Origin: Clostridia bacterium | GTDB lineage: Bacteria > Bacillota > Clostridia > Christensenellales > CAG-138 | Length of the DNA: 61,651 nucleotides | Direction: 5' to 3' | NCBI GenBank assembly: GCA_017538255.1 | Contig: JAFYJD010000003.1 | Coordinates: forward strand, 1 to 61,651 | Shown: positions 43,989 through 53,538 of the stretch, piece by piece | How positions within the stretch are numbered: position 1 is the stretch's first letter | How the letters are laid out: every line of letters starts with the position of its first letter | Position numbers and translations under genes: made by a program | The notes under the pieces: model-generated | The model's input: the letters and a program-made list of their open reading frames with translations, nothing else | Told to the model about the DNA's origin: nothing | Databases searched by the model: none

Positions 43989-45411
43989 ACTCATCGACGA
44001 AAGATACAGGATCGAATCGGAGGCGGCAGTCGGCGGTATGGCGGAGGTCTACCGCGCCTACGATATGATAGAAGACCGCATCGTCGCGATCAAACTCATA
44101 AAACGCGAATACTGCGAAGAGCCCCAGTACATCCGCCGCTTCGAACGCGAGGCAGAGGCGGTGCTGTCGCTCGATTCGCCGAATATAGTTCGCGCATACG
44201 GCTACGGTGTCTATGAGGGCAGGGGTTATATCGTTTTTGAATACATCGAGGGCAAAACGCTCAAGGAGATGCTTACGACGGAGGGCAGGCTCGGGCTCAA
44301 GGAGGCGGTGCATACCGCGACCAAGGTGCTCGACGCGCTCGAATGCGCGCACGAAGCTGGCTACGTGCATAGGGACGTCAAACCGCAGAACGTGCTTATA
44401 TCGGGGGACGGAGAGATAAAACTTGCCGATTTCGGCATCGCAAAATCGGCATTAAAAGGAACCAAGACCTTTGAGGGCAAGGTGCTCGGCTCGGTGCAGT
44501 ACATCTCGCCCGAGCAGGCGAGCGGCTTGACCGTGAACGAAAAGAGCGATCTCTATTCCGTAGGCATAATGCTCTATGAGATGCTTGTAGGCGAGCCTCC
44601 GTTTGACGGCGACGACAACCTGCAGATCGTTATGCAGCATATAACTGACCCCGTTCCGTCGCCGCGCGATATCGACCCGACGATACCCAAGGCGATAAGC
44701 GACGTTGTGCTCAAAGCCACGGCGAAGAATCGCGATCTTAGGTACGCCTACGCCGCCGATATGAAGCGCGACCTCGAGCGCGCGATCGAGCATCCGAACA
44801 GCCGCTTTGCCCATACCGCGCCCGCAAGACGCGTCCGATTCAATAAGGACGGCGACAACGGCGACGACAACGTTACAAAGGTCAAACTCTGGCATATACT
44901 GCTGCCGATAACCTGCGTTGCGCTGATCGTTGCGGCGATAATCGGAGTATCGAGCATATGGGGCGGATCGGCAAAGAGCGGCTATTCCAAAGTGCCAGAT
45001 ATTATGAACAAGACCCTCGCAGGCGCGGAAAGAGCGTTGGAGAACAGGGAACTCAAAATACAGTATATGGGCACGATCTCCGACAGCGAATATGCTTCGG
45101 GCCGTGTGTGCAGACAGGAGCCTTCAAGCGGCAAAACGCTCAAAAAGGACGAATATGTAAAGATATGGATATCGAGCGGCAGCGGCATAACGACCGTCGA
45201 GATGCCCGATCTTGTGGGCAAAACGCTGACTAAGGCAAAGGAAAAGATCGAGGCGCTCGGGCTTAGGATCGAATCCGTGGAATACATCCCTTCCGATCGG
45301 CCCGAAGGCGAGATCGTAAGGCAGGAGCCCTTCGCGGGGACGGAGATGACCGTCGACACGGGCATAAAACTCTACGTCAGCGGCAACCCCGACACGACCG
45401 CCGCGCCGTAA
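43978..45411 (+). CDS. prkC: membrane serine/threonine protein kinase with PASTA domains
   Basis: Sensor kinase that responds to peptidoglycan fragments and lipid II. The 477-residue protein has a Hanks-type kinase domain (about 10-270) with the catalytic loop HRDVKPQNVLI near 130 and DFGIAKS near 155. A membrane helix lies near 303-323 (ILLPITCVALIVAAIIGVSSI), followed by two extracellular PASTA domains (about 332-400 and 402-468). Many Firmicutes kinases have three or four PASTA repeats, so this is a short version. The ATG at 43978 overlaps the stp end. Confidence 0.96.
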   Translation: MIGKLIDERYRIESEAAVGGMAEVYRAYDMIEDRIVAIKLIKREYCEEPQYIRRFEREAEAVLSLDSPNIVRAYGYGVYEGRGYIVFEYIEGKTLKEMLTTEGRLGLKEAVHTATKVLDALECAHEAGYVHRDVKPQNVLISGDGEIKLADFGIAKSALKGTKTFEGKVLGSVQYISPEQASGLTVNEKSDLYSVGIMLYEMLVGEPPFDGDDNLQIVMQHITDPVPSPRDIDPTIPKAISDVVLKATAKNRDLRYAYAADMKRDLERAIEHPNSRFAHTAPARRVRFNKDGDNGDDNVTKVKLWHILLPITCVALIVAAIIGVSSIWGGSAKSGYSKVPDIMNKTLAGAERALENRELKIQYMGTISDSEYASGRVCRQEPSSGKTLKKDEYVKIWISSGSGITTVEMPDLVGKTLTKAKEKIEALGLRIESVEYIPSDRPEGEIVRQEPFAGTEMTVDTGIKLYVSGNPDTTAAP

Positions 45412-45459
45412 AGCGCCTCGCGGTTTTAATCATCCTATGATCCGAAACGGAGAAGGTAT

Positions 45460-46401
45460 TTGATCCAAGAAACAAAAAAAGGCAGAATAATAAAGGGCGT
45501 CGGCGGGTTTTACACCGTTCGGTTTGAGGACGGGACGGACTGCGTATGCAAGGCGCGCGGGCTCTTTCGCAAAAAGGACATCACGCCGCTGGTCGGCGAT
45601 ATCGTCGAGATCGAGATAAATCCGCGCGGCAGCCGTATGGACGGGCGCGCCGCGGAAGGCGCGAGCCAAACAGGCTATATCTCTGCGATAATGCCGAGAA
45701 AAAACGAACTCATCCGTCCGGCCGTCGCGAATATCGACAGGCTGTTCGCCGTCATATCGGCAACAAGGCCGCGGCCCGATCTGCTTTTGATAGACAAACT
45801 GATGCTCGCCGCGGAAAAATACGGCGTGGAGCCCGTGCTTGTTATAAACAAATGCGACGGCGCTTCCGCCGGGGAGATCGCTCAGTTGAAAGCCGAGTAC
45901 GAAAAGACGGGCTACCGTATGTTCGCGGTATCCGCCGAAACGCACGAAGGGCTGGATGAATTAAAAAAACTCTTTTTGGACGCGGTCGTATGCTTTGCAG
46001 GGCAGAGCGCCGTAGGCAAATCGTCGCTATTGAACGCGCTTATACCCGATATAGACCTCGCCGTCGGCGGGCTTTCAGAAAAGACGGAGCGCGGCAGGCA
46101 TACCACACGGCATACGCAGTTGATACCGCTTGACGGCTGCGGTGCGGTGCTCGACACGCCGGGTTTCAGTTTTTTTGAAGCGCCCGAGATCGACGAAAGC
46201 GAGATCCGTTTCCTGTATCCCGAACTGCGCGGTCTTGCCGAAAACTGCCGCTTTACCGCCTGCCTGCACATCAGCGAGCCCGATTGCGCCGTCAAAGCCG
46301 CGATGAGCGGCGACGCGCCGCCGATGCATAAAAACCGATATGAAAGATACGTACGCCTTGTGAACGAGGCAAAGGAAAGAAGGAGACATAAATATGATTA
46401 A
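45460..46401 (+). CDS. rsgA: ribosome small subunit-dependent GTPase RsgA
   Basis: Circularly permuted GTPase that checks late 30S assembly. The 313-residue protein has an N-terminal OB fold (about 1-80), the G4 motif NKCD near 130, the P-loop GQSAVGKSSLLNAL near 187 and DTPGF near 231. A zinc region follows near the C-terminus (CRFTACLHISEPDCAV: Cys, Cys, His, Cys). It starts with TTG at 45460, preceded by GGAGAAGG; no ATG or GTG fits. It overlaps rpe by eight bases. Confidence 0.96.
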   Translation: MIQETKKGRIIKGVGGFYTVRFEDGTDCVCKARGLFRKKDITPLVGDIVEIEINPRGSRMDGRAAEGASQTGYISAIMPRKNELIRPAVANIDRLFAVISATRPRPDLLLIDKLMLAAEKYGVEPVLVINKCDGASAGEIAQLKAEYEKTGYRMFAVSAETHEGLDELKKLFLDAVVCFAGQSAVGKSSLLNALIPDIDLAVGGLSEKTERGRHTTRHTQLIPLDGCGAVLDTPGFSFFEAPEIDESEIRFLYPELRGLAENCRFTACLHISEPDCAVKAAMSGDAPPMHKNRYERYVRLVNEAKERRRHKYD

Positions 46402-47044
46402 GATCGCACCGAGCATACTCTCCGCCGACTACGCTTCCCTCGGCAGCGCGGTGGACGCGCTCAAAGATTGGGGCGCGGACTATGTTCATCTTGACGTTAT
46501 GGACGGCGCGTTCGTGCCGAACATCACCTTCGGCGCGCCGATGACCAAGGCTTTAAGAAGCCATACGGACCTTGTTTTCGACGCGCATCTTATGGTGGAA
46601 GAGCCCTCAAAATGGGTGCAGGATTTTAAGTCCGCCGGTGCGGATATCCTCACGATACATATCGAGGCCGACCGCCACGCGCACAGAACGCTCCAACTGA
46701 TACGCTCGCTCGGTATGAAAGCGGGGATCGCGCTCAACCCGCAGACACCGCCGGAGGCGATCTCGTACTTGATCGAAGCGGTCGATCTTATCCTCGTTAT
46801 GACGGTCAATCCGGGCTTCGGAGGTCAAAAGTTCATACCCGAGGCGGCGAAAAAGATCGCAGTGATACGAAAAATGCTCGAGGAAAAGGGTCTTGCGAAC
46901 AGGGTTGAGATAGAGGTCGACGGCGGCGTGAACGCCGAGACCGCGAAAACTTGCCGCGAATACGGCGCGAACGTGCTCGTTGCCGGCAACGCCGTTTATT
47001 CCGCGCCCGACCCGAAGCATATGATAAGGCTTCTCAAAGGCTGA
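46394..47044 (+). CDS. rpe: ribulose-phosphate 3-epimerase
   Basis: Interconverts ribulose 5-phosphate and xylulose 5-phosphate. The 216-residue TIM barrel has the family start IAPSILSADYASLG, HLDVMDGAFVPNITFGAP near 33, VMTVNPGFGGQKFI near 135 and VDGGVNAETA near 175. It is often followed by thiN in this operon; here two GNAT genes and a Nudix gene follow instead. Confidence 0.98.
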   Translation: MIKIAPSILSADYASLGSAVDALKDWGADYVHLDVMDGAFVPNITFGAPMTKALRSHTDLVFDAHLMVEEPSKWVQDFKSAGADILTIHIEADRHAHRTLQLIRSLGMKAGIALNPQTPPEAISYLIEAVDLILVMTVNPGFGGQKFIPEAAKKIAVIRKMLEEKGLANRVEIEVDGGVNAETAKTCREYGANVLVAGNAVYSAPDPKHMIRLLKG

Positions 47045-47058
47045 CAGGAGATAAAAAT

Positions 47059-47622
47059 ATGAAATTTCAAGATAAAGCCTTTACGCTAAAGGACGGCAGG
47101 GAAGCGCTGCTGCGTACAACGGAAGAAACGGACGCCGAAGCGATGCTCGATTACCTTCGTGTTACGGCGGGCGAGACCGATTTTCTTTCGCGCTATCCCG
47201 AGGAATGCGATGAGCGCTATTCGCTTGAGGGCGAAAAAGCCATTATAAACAGGATAAACGCATCCGAAAACGAACTGATGCTTGCCTGCTTTGTTAACGG
47301 CGAACTCGCGGGCGTTTGCAACCTTATGTTCAATACTTTCATCAAAACAAGGCACGCGGCCAAGGTTGCGATCGCCGTTGTAAAAAAGTATTGGGGGCAG
47401 GGTATCGGAACCGCTATGATGCGCGAACTCATTGAACTTGCGGAAAAGCGCGACGGCGTTATTCAGATAGAACTTGAGTTCGTCGAGGGCAACGCCCGCG
47501 CCCGCGCACTGTATGAAAAACTCGGCTTCCGCATAACCGGCTTCCACGGGAACGCCACTATGCTCAAGGACGGAACGCTTCTGAACAATTATCTGATGAC
47601 AAAAGACCTGAAGAAACGATGA
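47059..47622 (+). CDS. GNAT-family acetyltransferase
   Basis: A 187-residue protein with a RimJ/RimL-like GNAT core: VAIAVVKKYWGQGIGTAMM near 112 (acetyl-CoA loop QGIGTA) and EGNARARALYEKLGF near 150. The start at 47059 has an AGGAG 9 bases upstream. It is probably the eighth gene of the def operon, 14 bases after rpe. The target (amine, antibiotic or protein N-terminus) cannot be told. Confidence 0.9.
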   Translation: MKFQDKAFTLKDGREALLRTTEETDAEAMLDYLRVTAGETDFLSRYPEECDERYSLEGEKAIINRINASENELMLACFVNGELAGVCNLMFNTFIKTRHAAKVAIAVVKKYWGQGIGTAMMRELIELAEKRDGVIQIELEFVEGNARARALYEKLGFRITGFHGNATMLKDGTLLNNYLMTKDLKKR

Positions 47623-47631
47623 ACGCAAAAT

Positions 47632-48120
47632 ATGGACTTTGAGATAAATAAGATCCATATAACCGCAGAAAATGCGCCGAAGCACGCCGCGCTTCTTGAT
47701 GAACTTATCGCGCTTTCGGAGGAATGGACGGGCGAAAACAGCACCCCGGGCTATTACAGGAACGACGCGGATGAATATTTCAATAAGGAACTGTATGTTG
47801 CCCGCGCGGACGGGAAGACCGTCGGTTACGCGCTCGGGCATATCAAGGTGCTCGAGGAAGCGACCTCGTATAACGTCGTCGGTGAAAAGGCGTTTGAACT
47901 CGACGAACTCTTTGTTACGAAGGCGTTTCGCGGGCGGGGCATAGCGAGCGCTCTCTTTCGCTTTGTGGAAAACGACGTGTGCGACAAGGTGGACGTTATC
48001 GGGCTCACCGCCGCAACGAAGCACTATAAAGAACTGCTCAAACTCTATATAGAAGAACTCGGAATGAACTTCAACCACGCGCTTTTGGTCAAGCGGACGG
48101 AAAGAGGAAAAAACGAATGA
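47632..48120 (+). CDS. GNAT-family acetyltransferase
   Basis: A 162-residue GNAT protein, not closely similar to its upstream neighbour. The acetyl-CoA loop is FVTKAFRGRGIASALFRF near 98, and the N-terminal helix region (NAPKHAALLDELIALSEEW) resembles small-molecule acetyltransferases. No clear ribosome site precedes the ATG, ten bases after the previous stop, so translation may depend on reinitiation. It overlaps the Nudix gene by four bases. Confidence 0.85.
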   Translation: MDFEINKIHITAENAPKHAALLDELIALSEEWTGENSTPGYYRNDADEYFNKELYVARADGKTVGYALGHIKVLEEATSYNVVGEKAFELDELFVTKAFRGRGIASALFRFVENDVCDKVDVIGLTAATKHYKELLKLYIEELGMNFNHALLVKRTERGKNE

Positions 48121-48611
48121 CGGAACTTTGGGACGCTTACGATAAGGATATGAACAAAGTTGACAGAGCGAAACTCGTTCGCGGCGAGCCGATCCCCGAT
48201 GGGCTTTACCATCTCGTTTGCGATGTGGCGGTGAGCCATTCGGACGGGAGCTGGCTTCTGATGCGAAGGCATCCCGCAAAGCCCTTTGGCGACAGATGGG
48301 AGTTTTCCGCAGGCGGATCGGCGCTTTCGGGCGAGACCGCGCTTGAAGCGGCAAAAAGGGAGCTTTTCGAGGAAACGGGAATCGAAAACGCCGCGCTTTC
48401 GGAACTTGGTAGGATCATCCATCACAGCGGGCATTCGATCTACGTTGAGTTCATTGCCGAGACCGATTGCGATAAGAGGTCGATCACCGTTCAGGACGGC
48501 GAAACGGTCGGCTTCAAATGGGTGAGTACCGAAGAACTTGTTTCACTTCCGCAAAAGGAACTTGCAACGGTGCGAATACAGCCTATGATCGATGAATTAA
48601 GGGAATATTAA
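48117..48611 (+). CDS. Nudix hydrolase
   Basis: A 164-residue pyrophosphohydrolase with a complete Nudix box, GSALSGETALEAAKRELFEETGI near 71-93 (pattern GX5EX7REXXEEXG). The N-terminus (WDAYDKDMNKV...GEPIPDGLYHLV) resembles the IPP-isomerase-like Nudix subgroup, whose members often start with a similar stretch. The substrate is unknown. It is the last gene of the translation-signalling operon and is coupled to the GNAT gene before it. Confidence 0.9.
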   Translation: MTELWDAYDKDMNKVDRAKLVRGEPIPDGLYHLVCDVAVSHSDGSWLLMRRHPAKPFGDRWEFSAGGSALSGETALEAAKRELFEETGIENAALSELGRIIHHSGHSIYVEFIAETDCDKRSITVQDGETVGFKWVSTEELVSLPQKELATVRIQPMIDELREY

Positions 48612-48658
48612 TACTTAAAAAGCTTGGCATAAAGAGTAATTGAAGAAGGAAAACGATT

Positions 48659-51091
48659 ATGGCAAAGAAAAATCAATCTCAGGAGCCGCGCGAGCCTAAA
48701 CTCCCGATAATCATCAGGAGTATGGACGACGTTATGCATCAGTCGATGATGCCCTACGCGGAACACGTAATTCTGGAGCGCGCGCTTCCGCGTGTTGAGG
48801 ACGGCTTGAAGCCCGTTCAGCGCAGGATACTCTACACGATGATGGAACTCGGGCTTTCCCCCGATAAGCCGCACAGAAAATCTGCGCGCATCGTGGGCGA
48901 CTGCCTCGGCAAATACCATCCGCACGGCGACAGTTCGGTCTACGACGCGATGGTAAGGATGTCGCAGGATTTCAATATGCGCGTTCCGATGGTGGACGGG
49001 CACGGCAACTTCGGCAGTATGGACGGCGACTCCGCAGCCGCAATGCGCTACACCGAAGCAAGGATGACGCCTGCCGCGATGCAGATGCTCCGCGATATCG
49101 AGCGCGACACCGTTAAGTTCAGCCTCAATTTCGACGACACCTTGAAGGAGCCCGACCTGCTGCCGGGCAGGCTGCCGAATCTTCTTATAAACGGCTCAAA
49201 CGGCATCGCGGTCGGTCTTACGACCTCGATACCGCCGCATAACCCGACCGAGGCAATCGACGCGGTCATCGCGCGTATAAAGGATCCCGAGATCGGTCTT
49301 GATAAACTGCTTGAGATCATGCCCTGCCCGGATTTTCCGACGGGGGGTTATCTTATTGATTCACCGGAGATACGCGCCGCTTACGAAACGGGGCGCGGCA
49401 AATTGATAAACCGCGCAAAAACGCATTTTGAGGAACTTAAAAACGGCAAGACGAACATCGTCATAACCGAGTTCCCGTATCAAGTCAACAAGGCCTCCGC
49501 GCTTGAAAAGATACTTGCGCTCGTTCAGCAGAAGTCAAAATCCGCGTTTGCGGGCATCAGCGATATCAGGGATGAATCCGACAGAACGGGCGTTCGCGCG
49601 GTTATCGAGGTCAAAAAGGATTTCGACGCCCAGCGCGTGCTCAACGCCCTGTTCAAATACTCAGACCTTCAAAAGACGGTCAGCGTAATAATGGTCGCGA
49701 TAGCGGACGGCAAGCCCAAGATGCTCAGCCTGATCGAACTCATCGACTACTATATCAAGCATCAGGACGATGTTGTTACAATGCGCTGCAAAAACGAACT
49801 CGAGCAGGCGGAGCGGCGAAGCCATATCCTCGAAGGCCTTACGATCGCGCTTCTCAATATCGACGAGGTCATCGCGCTTATACGCGCTTCCAAATCCCCG
49901 AAAGAGGCGAAGGTCGGCCTTATGGAACGCTTTGAACTGACGCAGATACAGGCCGAGGCGATACTCGATCTCAGGCTTCAAAGGCTCACCAACCTTGAAC
50001 AGCTCGAGATCGAAAAAGAGTTCAACGATATCAAAAAACAGATCAAAAAACTCAAGGAGATACTCGCGTCCAAGAAAAAACTGCACGCGCTCATCATCGA
50101 CGAACTGACCGAGATTCGCGAAAAGTTCGCCTCCGAAAGGCGCACCCAGCTCATCGGCGACGACGGCGAGGAGGTTGATAAGGAGGCGCGCGAAGCGATT
50201 TCGGAGCCCGCGACCGTGATGCTTTTGACGGACAACAGGATAAGACGCTTCCAGCCCAAACTCGTTACGCCCGAGGTGCTTGCCGCCGAAAAGCCGCTCG
50301 CGATATTCCCGAGTTCGACGGAACGCAGCCTAAGGATGTTAACCAGCCACGGCGCGCTGATAACGCTCAGCGTCGGCGACATCCCCGAAACCAAGCCCGA
50401 CAAGAAGCCCACGAACCTTGCTTCTATCGTGGAGATGGAGGGCGACGAGCGCATAATCGCCGCGTTTGACGATCTGTTCGAGCGGGGGCTTATGTTCTTC
50501 TACACGGCGCAGGGTATGGTAAAATGCACCGAGGCCAAGGAGTATGTAACCAGAACAAAGCGCATCGCCGCGATAAACCTTAAGGAGGGCGACAGCGTGC
50601 TCGCGGTCGAATACATCCCCGAGCCAGCGGACGGCGACAGCGTCATCCTTGTTTCCGAGCACGCGATGAGCATCCGCTTCGCGGCGGATTCCGTGCCGAC
50701 AACGGGCAGGGCGAGCGCGGGTGTCAAAGGTATGAAACTCGACGACGGCGACAGAGTCATATTCGCGAGCCATATAATCGACGAGGGCGAACTTTTGACC
50801 GTGTCTGACCGCGGCTATATGAAGCGCAGTTTCGTGTTCGATCACGATATCCAGGGGCGCAACGGCAAGGGCCTGCAATGCTTCGGCTTCAAGAAAAACG
50901 GCTCGAACGGCACGCGCCTTGCGGCCGTTATGCATGTTACCGTGCCGGTCGAACTTACGATAATCCAAAAGAGCGGGCAGGAGACCGTGATAAACTCCGA
51001 GGATGTGCGCATCGAGGCGCGCGCCGGCAAGGGCGAGCCCGTTGTTATGGCGCTTATGGACGACGTGGTCGCAGAGATAATAAAGCGCTGA
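48659..51091 (+). CDS. type IIA DNA topoisomerase subunit A (ParC/GyrA family)
   Basis: Breaks and rejoins DNA together with a GyrB/ParE ATPase subunit. The 810-residue protein has the quinolone-region stretch [17 protein letters not shown] near 80, the catalytic tyrosine in [10 protein letters not shown] near 125 and a coiled tower region near 430-490. The C-terminal beta-pinwheel has six blade-like repeats. No GyrA-box (QRRGGRG) is visible; the nearest match is IQGRNGKG near 735. That favours a ParC-like decatenase over gyrase. No parE or gyrB is adjacent. GAAGAAGG precedes the ATG. Confidence 0.92.
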   Translation: MAKKNQSQEPREPKLPIIIRSMDDVMHQSMMPYAEHVILERALPRVEDGLKPVQRRILYTMMELGLSPDKPHRKSARIVGDCLGKYHPHGDSSVYDAMVRMSQDFNMRVPMVDGHGNFGSMDGDSAAAMRYTEARMTPAAMQMLRDIERDTVKFSLNFDDTLKEPDLLPGRLPNLLINGSNGIAVGLTTSIPPHNPTEAIDAVIARIKDPEIGLDKLLEIMPCPDFPTGGYLIDSPEIRAAYETGRGKLINRAKTHFEELKNGKTNIVITEFPYQVNKASALEKILALVQQKSKSAFAGISDIRDESDRTGVRAVIEVKKDFDAQRVLNALFKYSDLQKTVSVIMVAIADGKPKMLSLIELIDYYIKHQDDVVTMRCKNELEQAERRSHILEGLTIALLNIDEVIALIRASKSPKEAKVGLMERFELTQIQAEAILDLRLQRLTNLEQLEIEKEFNDIKKQIKKLKEILASKKKLHALIIDELTEIREKFASERRTQLIGDDGEEVDKEAREAISEPATVMLLTDNRIRRFQPKLVTPEVLAAEKPLAIFPSSTERSLRMLTSHGALITLSVGDIPETKPDKKPTNLASIVEMEGDERIIAAFDDLFERGLMFFYTAQGMVKCTEAKEYVTRTKRIAAINLKEGDSVLAVEYIPEPADGDSVILVSEHAMSIRFAADSVPTTGRASAGVKGMKLDDGDRVIFASHIIDEGELLTVSDRGYMKRSFVFDHDIQGRNGKGLQCFGFKKNGSNGTRLAAVMHVTVPVELTIIQKSGQETVINSEDVRIEARAGKGEPVVMALMDDVVAEIIKR

Positions 51092-51115
51092 CCATATTAT
51101 AATAACATAACAAAA

Positions 51116-51150
51116 ACAGCGCTTACGGACAGTACCGGCAAGCGCTGTTT
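51116..51150. terminator. terminator between convergent topoisomerase and hydrolase genes
   Basis: Nine-bp stem (51116-51124 with 51140-51148) with a 15-base loop. TTT follows on plus and a run of T on minus, so it can serve both genes. Confidence 0.75.
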
Positions 51151-51162
51151 GTTATACGGCAT

Positions 51163-52242
51163 TCAGTTTGTCAGCCCGTCAAAAAAGCGAACAAAGCCGT
51201 CGAAAAGTTCCTTGTCAAGCATCCTGAGACGCACGCTCTTTTCAAAATGTTCAAGAGTCCACGCTTCCTTGTCGGCTTCGTAGCGGGCGCGGTTTTCGGG
51301 CTCATTCCAAGCATAATCGAGGGTGCGTCGCCACACGTACATATCCTCGAAAAGTTTGTCTACGTACCGGATGCCTTCATAGGTGTTGTAAACGCTGCTG
51401 TGCCCCTTATCGGTAAAGCGGATGAAGCGGAACCGCGGATCGGAAGCGTATTTCTTTTTGTAGATATCGTAGCCGTAGCGGATCGGAACGATCTTGTCGT
51501 CCTCGGAATGCACGACGCAGACGGCGGCCTTCGTGCGCGAAAACGCACGCATTGCGGTATTCTTCGCATATTTGCCAAAGCGCAGCATCTCCGCAATGCG
51601 AACAAACGGCATAGCAAAGCGCACGCACTTGCCGAAGATCTTGCCCGCATGTGCTTCAACCAGGTCGCTCGAGCGGTTGAACCCCGATATCGCAACAACG
51701 CCGCGTATGTCGTCGTGGTAGTTGAGCACGGCGGAAACGCAGTACCCGCCCCAACTGTGCCCAAAGAGCATTATCGGCAGATTTTTGGGGATATCGGGGC
51801 TTGATTTGACAAAACGCAGCGCATAGTCAAGATCGATAACGCCCTGCGGAAGCCCGTTGATGCCGCGACCTTCGCTCGCATCGTTGCCCGTTGCGTCGTA
51901 GGTGAAGACGAGGTAGCCGTTTTGCGCAAAATAATCGGCGCAGTCCATATAGCAGCTGTGCCCGCCCGTGCCGAAGCCGTGCGCAAGCACGACGATACCG
52001 CGCGGGGGCGCATTGCCGACGGAGTACAGATATCCCGCGAGCCTGCGGCTGTGATCGGTACAAAAATCGAGCCTGCGCCTGTTGAGCCCGTCAAAATCCT
52101 CAGGATAGAACATCAGCGACGGAGGGGTGGTGTAGCGCTCGCTGAAATACTTCTTATAGAATAACCACGATATGAGCGTCATCACGGCAATGACTGCGAT
52201 GAAAGCCGCAAAAATTATGAATATCACGGTTGCTGCGGGCAT
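51163..52242 (-). CDS. membrane-anchored alpha/beta hydrolase
   Basis: A 359-residue protein with an N-terminal membrane helix (about 5-30, VIFIIFAAFIAVIAVMTLISWLF) and an alpha/beta hydrolase domain. Seen: the oxyanion loop VVLAHGFGTGGHSCY near 82, the nucleophile FGHSWGGYCVSAV near 158, the acid in HSEDDKIVP near 252 and the catalytic His in DKGHSSVYN near 286. It resembles lysophospholipase-like hydrolases. The start at 52242 follows AAAGGGGA; an upstream frame without a ribosome site is ignored. The orientation of the catalytic domain relative to the membrane is not certain. Confidence 0.87.
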   Translation of the reverse strand: MPAATVIFIIFAAFIAVIAVMTLISWLFYKKYFSERYTTPPSLMFYPEDFDGLNRRRLDFCTDHSRRLAGYLYSVGNAPPRGIVVLAHGFGTGGHSCYMDCADYFAQNGYLVFTYDATGNDASEGRGINGLPQGVIDLDYALRFVKSSPDIPKNLPIMLFGHSWGGYCVSAVLNYHDDIRGVVAISGFNRSSDLVEAHAGKIFGKCVRFAMPFVRIAEMLRFGKYAKNTAMRAFSRTKAAVCVVHSEDDKIVPIRYGYDIYKKKYASDPRFRFIRFTDKGHSSVYNTYEGIRYVDKLFEDMYVWRRTLDYAWNEPENRARYEADKEAWTLEHFEKSVRLRMLDKELFDGFVRFFDGLTN

Positions 52243-52364
52243 ACAAGATTCCCCTTTCCGAAAGATCGCCAATTTAACGTTAAATCTTATTATACCCCAT
52301 TTCGACGGCAAATAAAAGCAAAAGTTGGAAAATATGGCATTTTTGTTAAATCTTTTCAAACCCC

Positions 52365-52393
52365 TTGATAAATGAAATTAAAATAGATATAAT
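52365..52393 (+). promoter_or_regulatory. promoter of the phosphate-type binding lipoprotein gene
   Basis: TTGATA (52365-52370), a 17-base A/T-rich spacer and perfect TATAAT (52388-52393), about 48 bases before the start. GGAGAGGAG is the ribosome site. Confidence 0.78.
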
Positions 52394-52441
52394 GTTTTTG
52401 ACAGATAAAACATCTGCTTTTTATGGAGAGGAGAACCGAAA

Positions 52442-53428
52442 ATGAAAAGAACCTTTATAATAACTGTTGCACTTTTGTTCGTGCTTTCGACCGCGGCCTG
52501 CGTAAAGAAGCCCGCCGGGGAGCAGACGACACCCAAACCCGCCGAGGAGAGCGCCGCTCCGGCGACCGATATTCAGGCTACGGACGTTCCGGCGACCGAA
52601 GTGCCCGTTGTCGAACGCCCGCAATGCAGCCTTGCGGAGTATCCGCGCTTTGACGGCTCGACCGCGAACATCCCCCTTGCGATGGGGCTGATCCGATTTG
52701 TTACGGGCTGCACGGAGCAAGAGGCAGAGGAGCGCAGCAAGGTAAGCACGACCGATTATGCCTATCAAAAACTCAACGACCGCGAGGCGGATATGCTGCT
52801 TGTTTACGAAGCAAGCAAGCCCACCAAGGAAACTTACGATCCTGAAAACCGCTTCGATATGCGCCCGATAGGGCTTGACGCGCTCGTGTTCATCGTAAAC
52901 AAGGACAATCCCGTCAACAGCCTTACCGAGGAGCAGATAAAGGGCATCTACAGCGGCAAGATCACGAACTGGAAAGAGGTCGGAGGCAACGATCAGCAGA
53001 TCGTTGCGTTCCAGCGCCCCGAACTCAGCGGCAGCCAAACGCTGATGCTCGACCTTGTTATGAAGGATACCGAGATGGCGAGCGCCGAAATGGTAACTAT
53101 ATCGGAGTCTATGGCGGATGTTATAAGAGATATCGCCGCATACGACAGCAGCGCCAACGCGATCGGCTATTCGGTCTATTACTATGCAAAGAATATGTTC
53201 GCGCAGCCGAATCTCAAGTTCATCACCGTTGAGGGCGTGGAGCCCACCTATGAATCGATCAACGCGGGCGAGTATCCCTATATCAACCCGTTCTATGCGA
53301 TCATTCCCAAGCATGACCCGAATGCGATGGCGGTCAAGATCGTCGACTGGCTCCAAAGCGTCGAGGGGCAAATGCTCGTTGCACATTGCGGCTATGTGCC
53401 GTATATGAAGGGGATCGGAACCCGATAA
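52442..53428 (+). CDS. PstS-like solute-binding lipoprotein
   Basis: A 328-residue exported lipoprotein (lipobox TAAC, cysteine near residue 20) with a Thr/Pro/Glu-rich linker. The binding fold matches the phosphate-binding (PstS, PBP-like) family: FDGSTANIPLAMGLIRF near 62, LDALVFIVNKDNPVNSLTEEQIKGIYSGKITNWKEVGG near 140, RPELSGSQT near 192 and AIGYSVYYYAKNM near 240. Phosphate is the usual ligand but is not proven. No pstC, pstA or pstB is near. A strong hairpin follows the gene. Confidence 0.87.
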   Translation: MKRTFIITVALLFVLSTAACVKKPAGEQTTPKPAEESAAPATDIQATDVPATEVPVVERPQCSLAEYPRFDGSTANIPLAMGLIRFVTGCTEQEAEERSKVSTTDYAYQKLNDREADMLLVYEASKPTKETYDPENRFDMRPIGLDALVFIVNKDNPVNSLTEEQIKGIYSGKITNWKEVGGNDQQIVAFQRPELSGSQTLMLDLVMKDTEMASAEMVTISESMADVIRDIAAYDSSANAIGYSVYYYAKNMFAQPNLKFITVEGVEPTYESINAGEYPYINPFYAIIPKHDPNAMAVKIVDWLQSVEGQMLVAHCGYVPYMKGIGTR

Positions 53429-53437
53429 ACCGTTTTG

Positions 53438-53473
53438 TTTGGAGCGCCGAAGATCCGACTTCGGCGCTCCAAA
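53438..53473 (+). terminator. strong hairpin after the PstS-like gene
   Basis: Perfect 15-bp stem (53438-53452 with 53459-53473) with a 6-base loop, ten bases after the stop. No T tract follows, so it may stabilise the mRNA 3' end rather than terminate. Confidence 0.6.
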
Positions 53474-53538
53474 GCGATGTTAAGGATCTAAGAATTCGGG
53501 CTCTGCCGGGCGTATGTAATGAAATGAGGGGTAAAACT

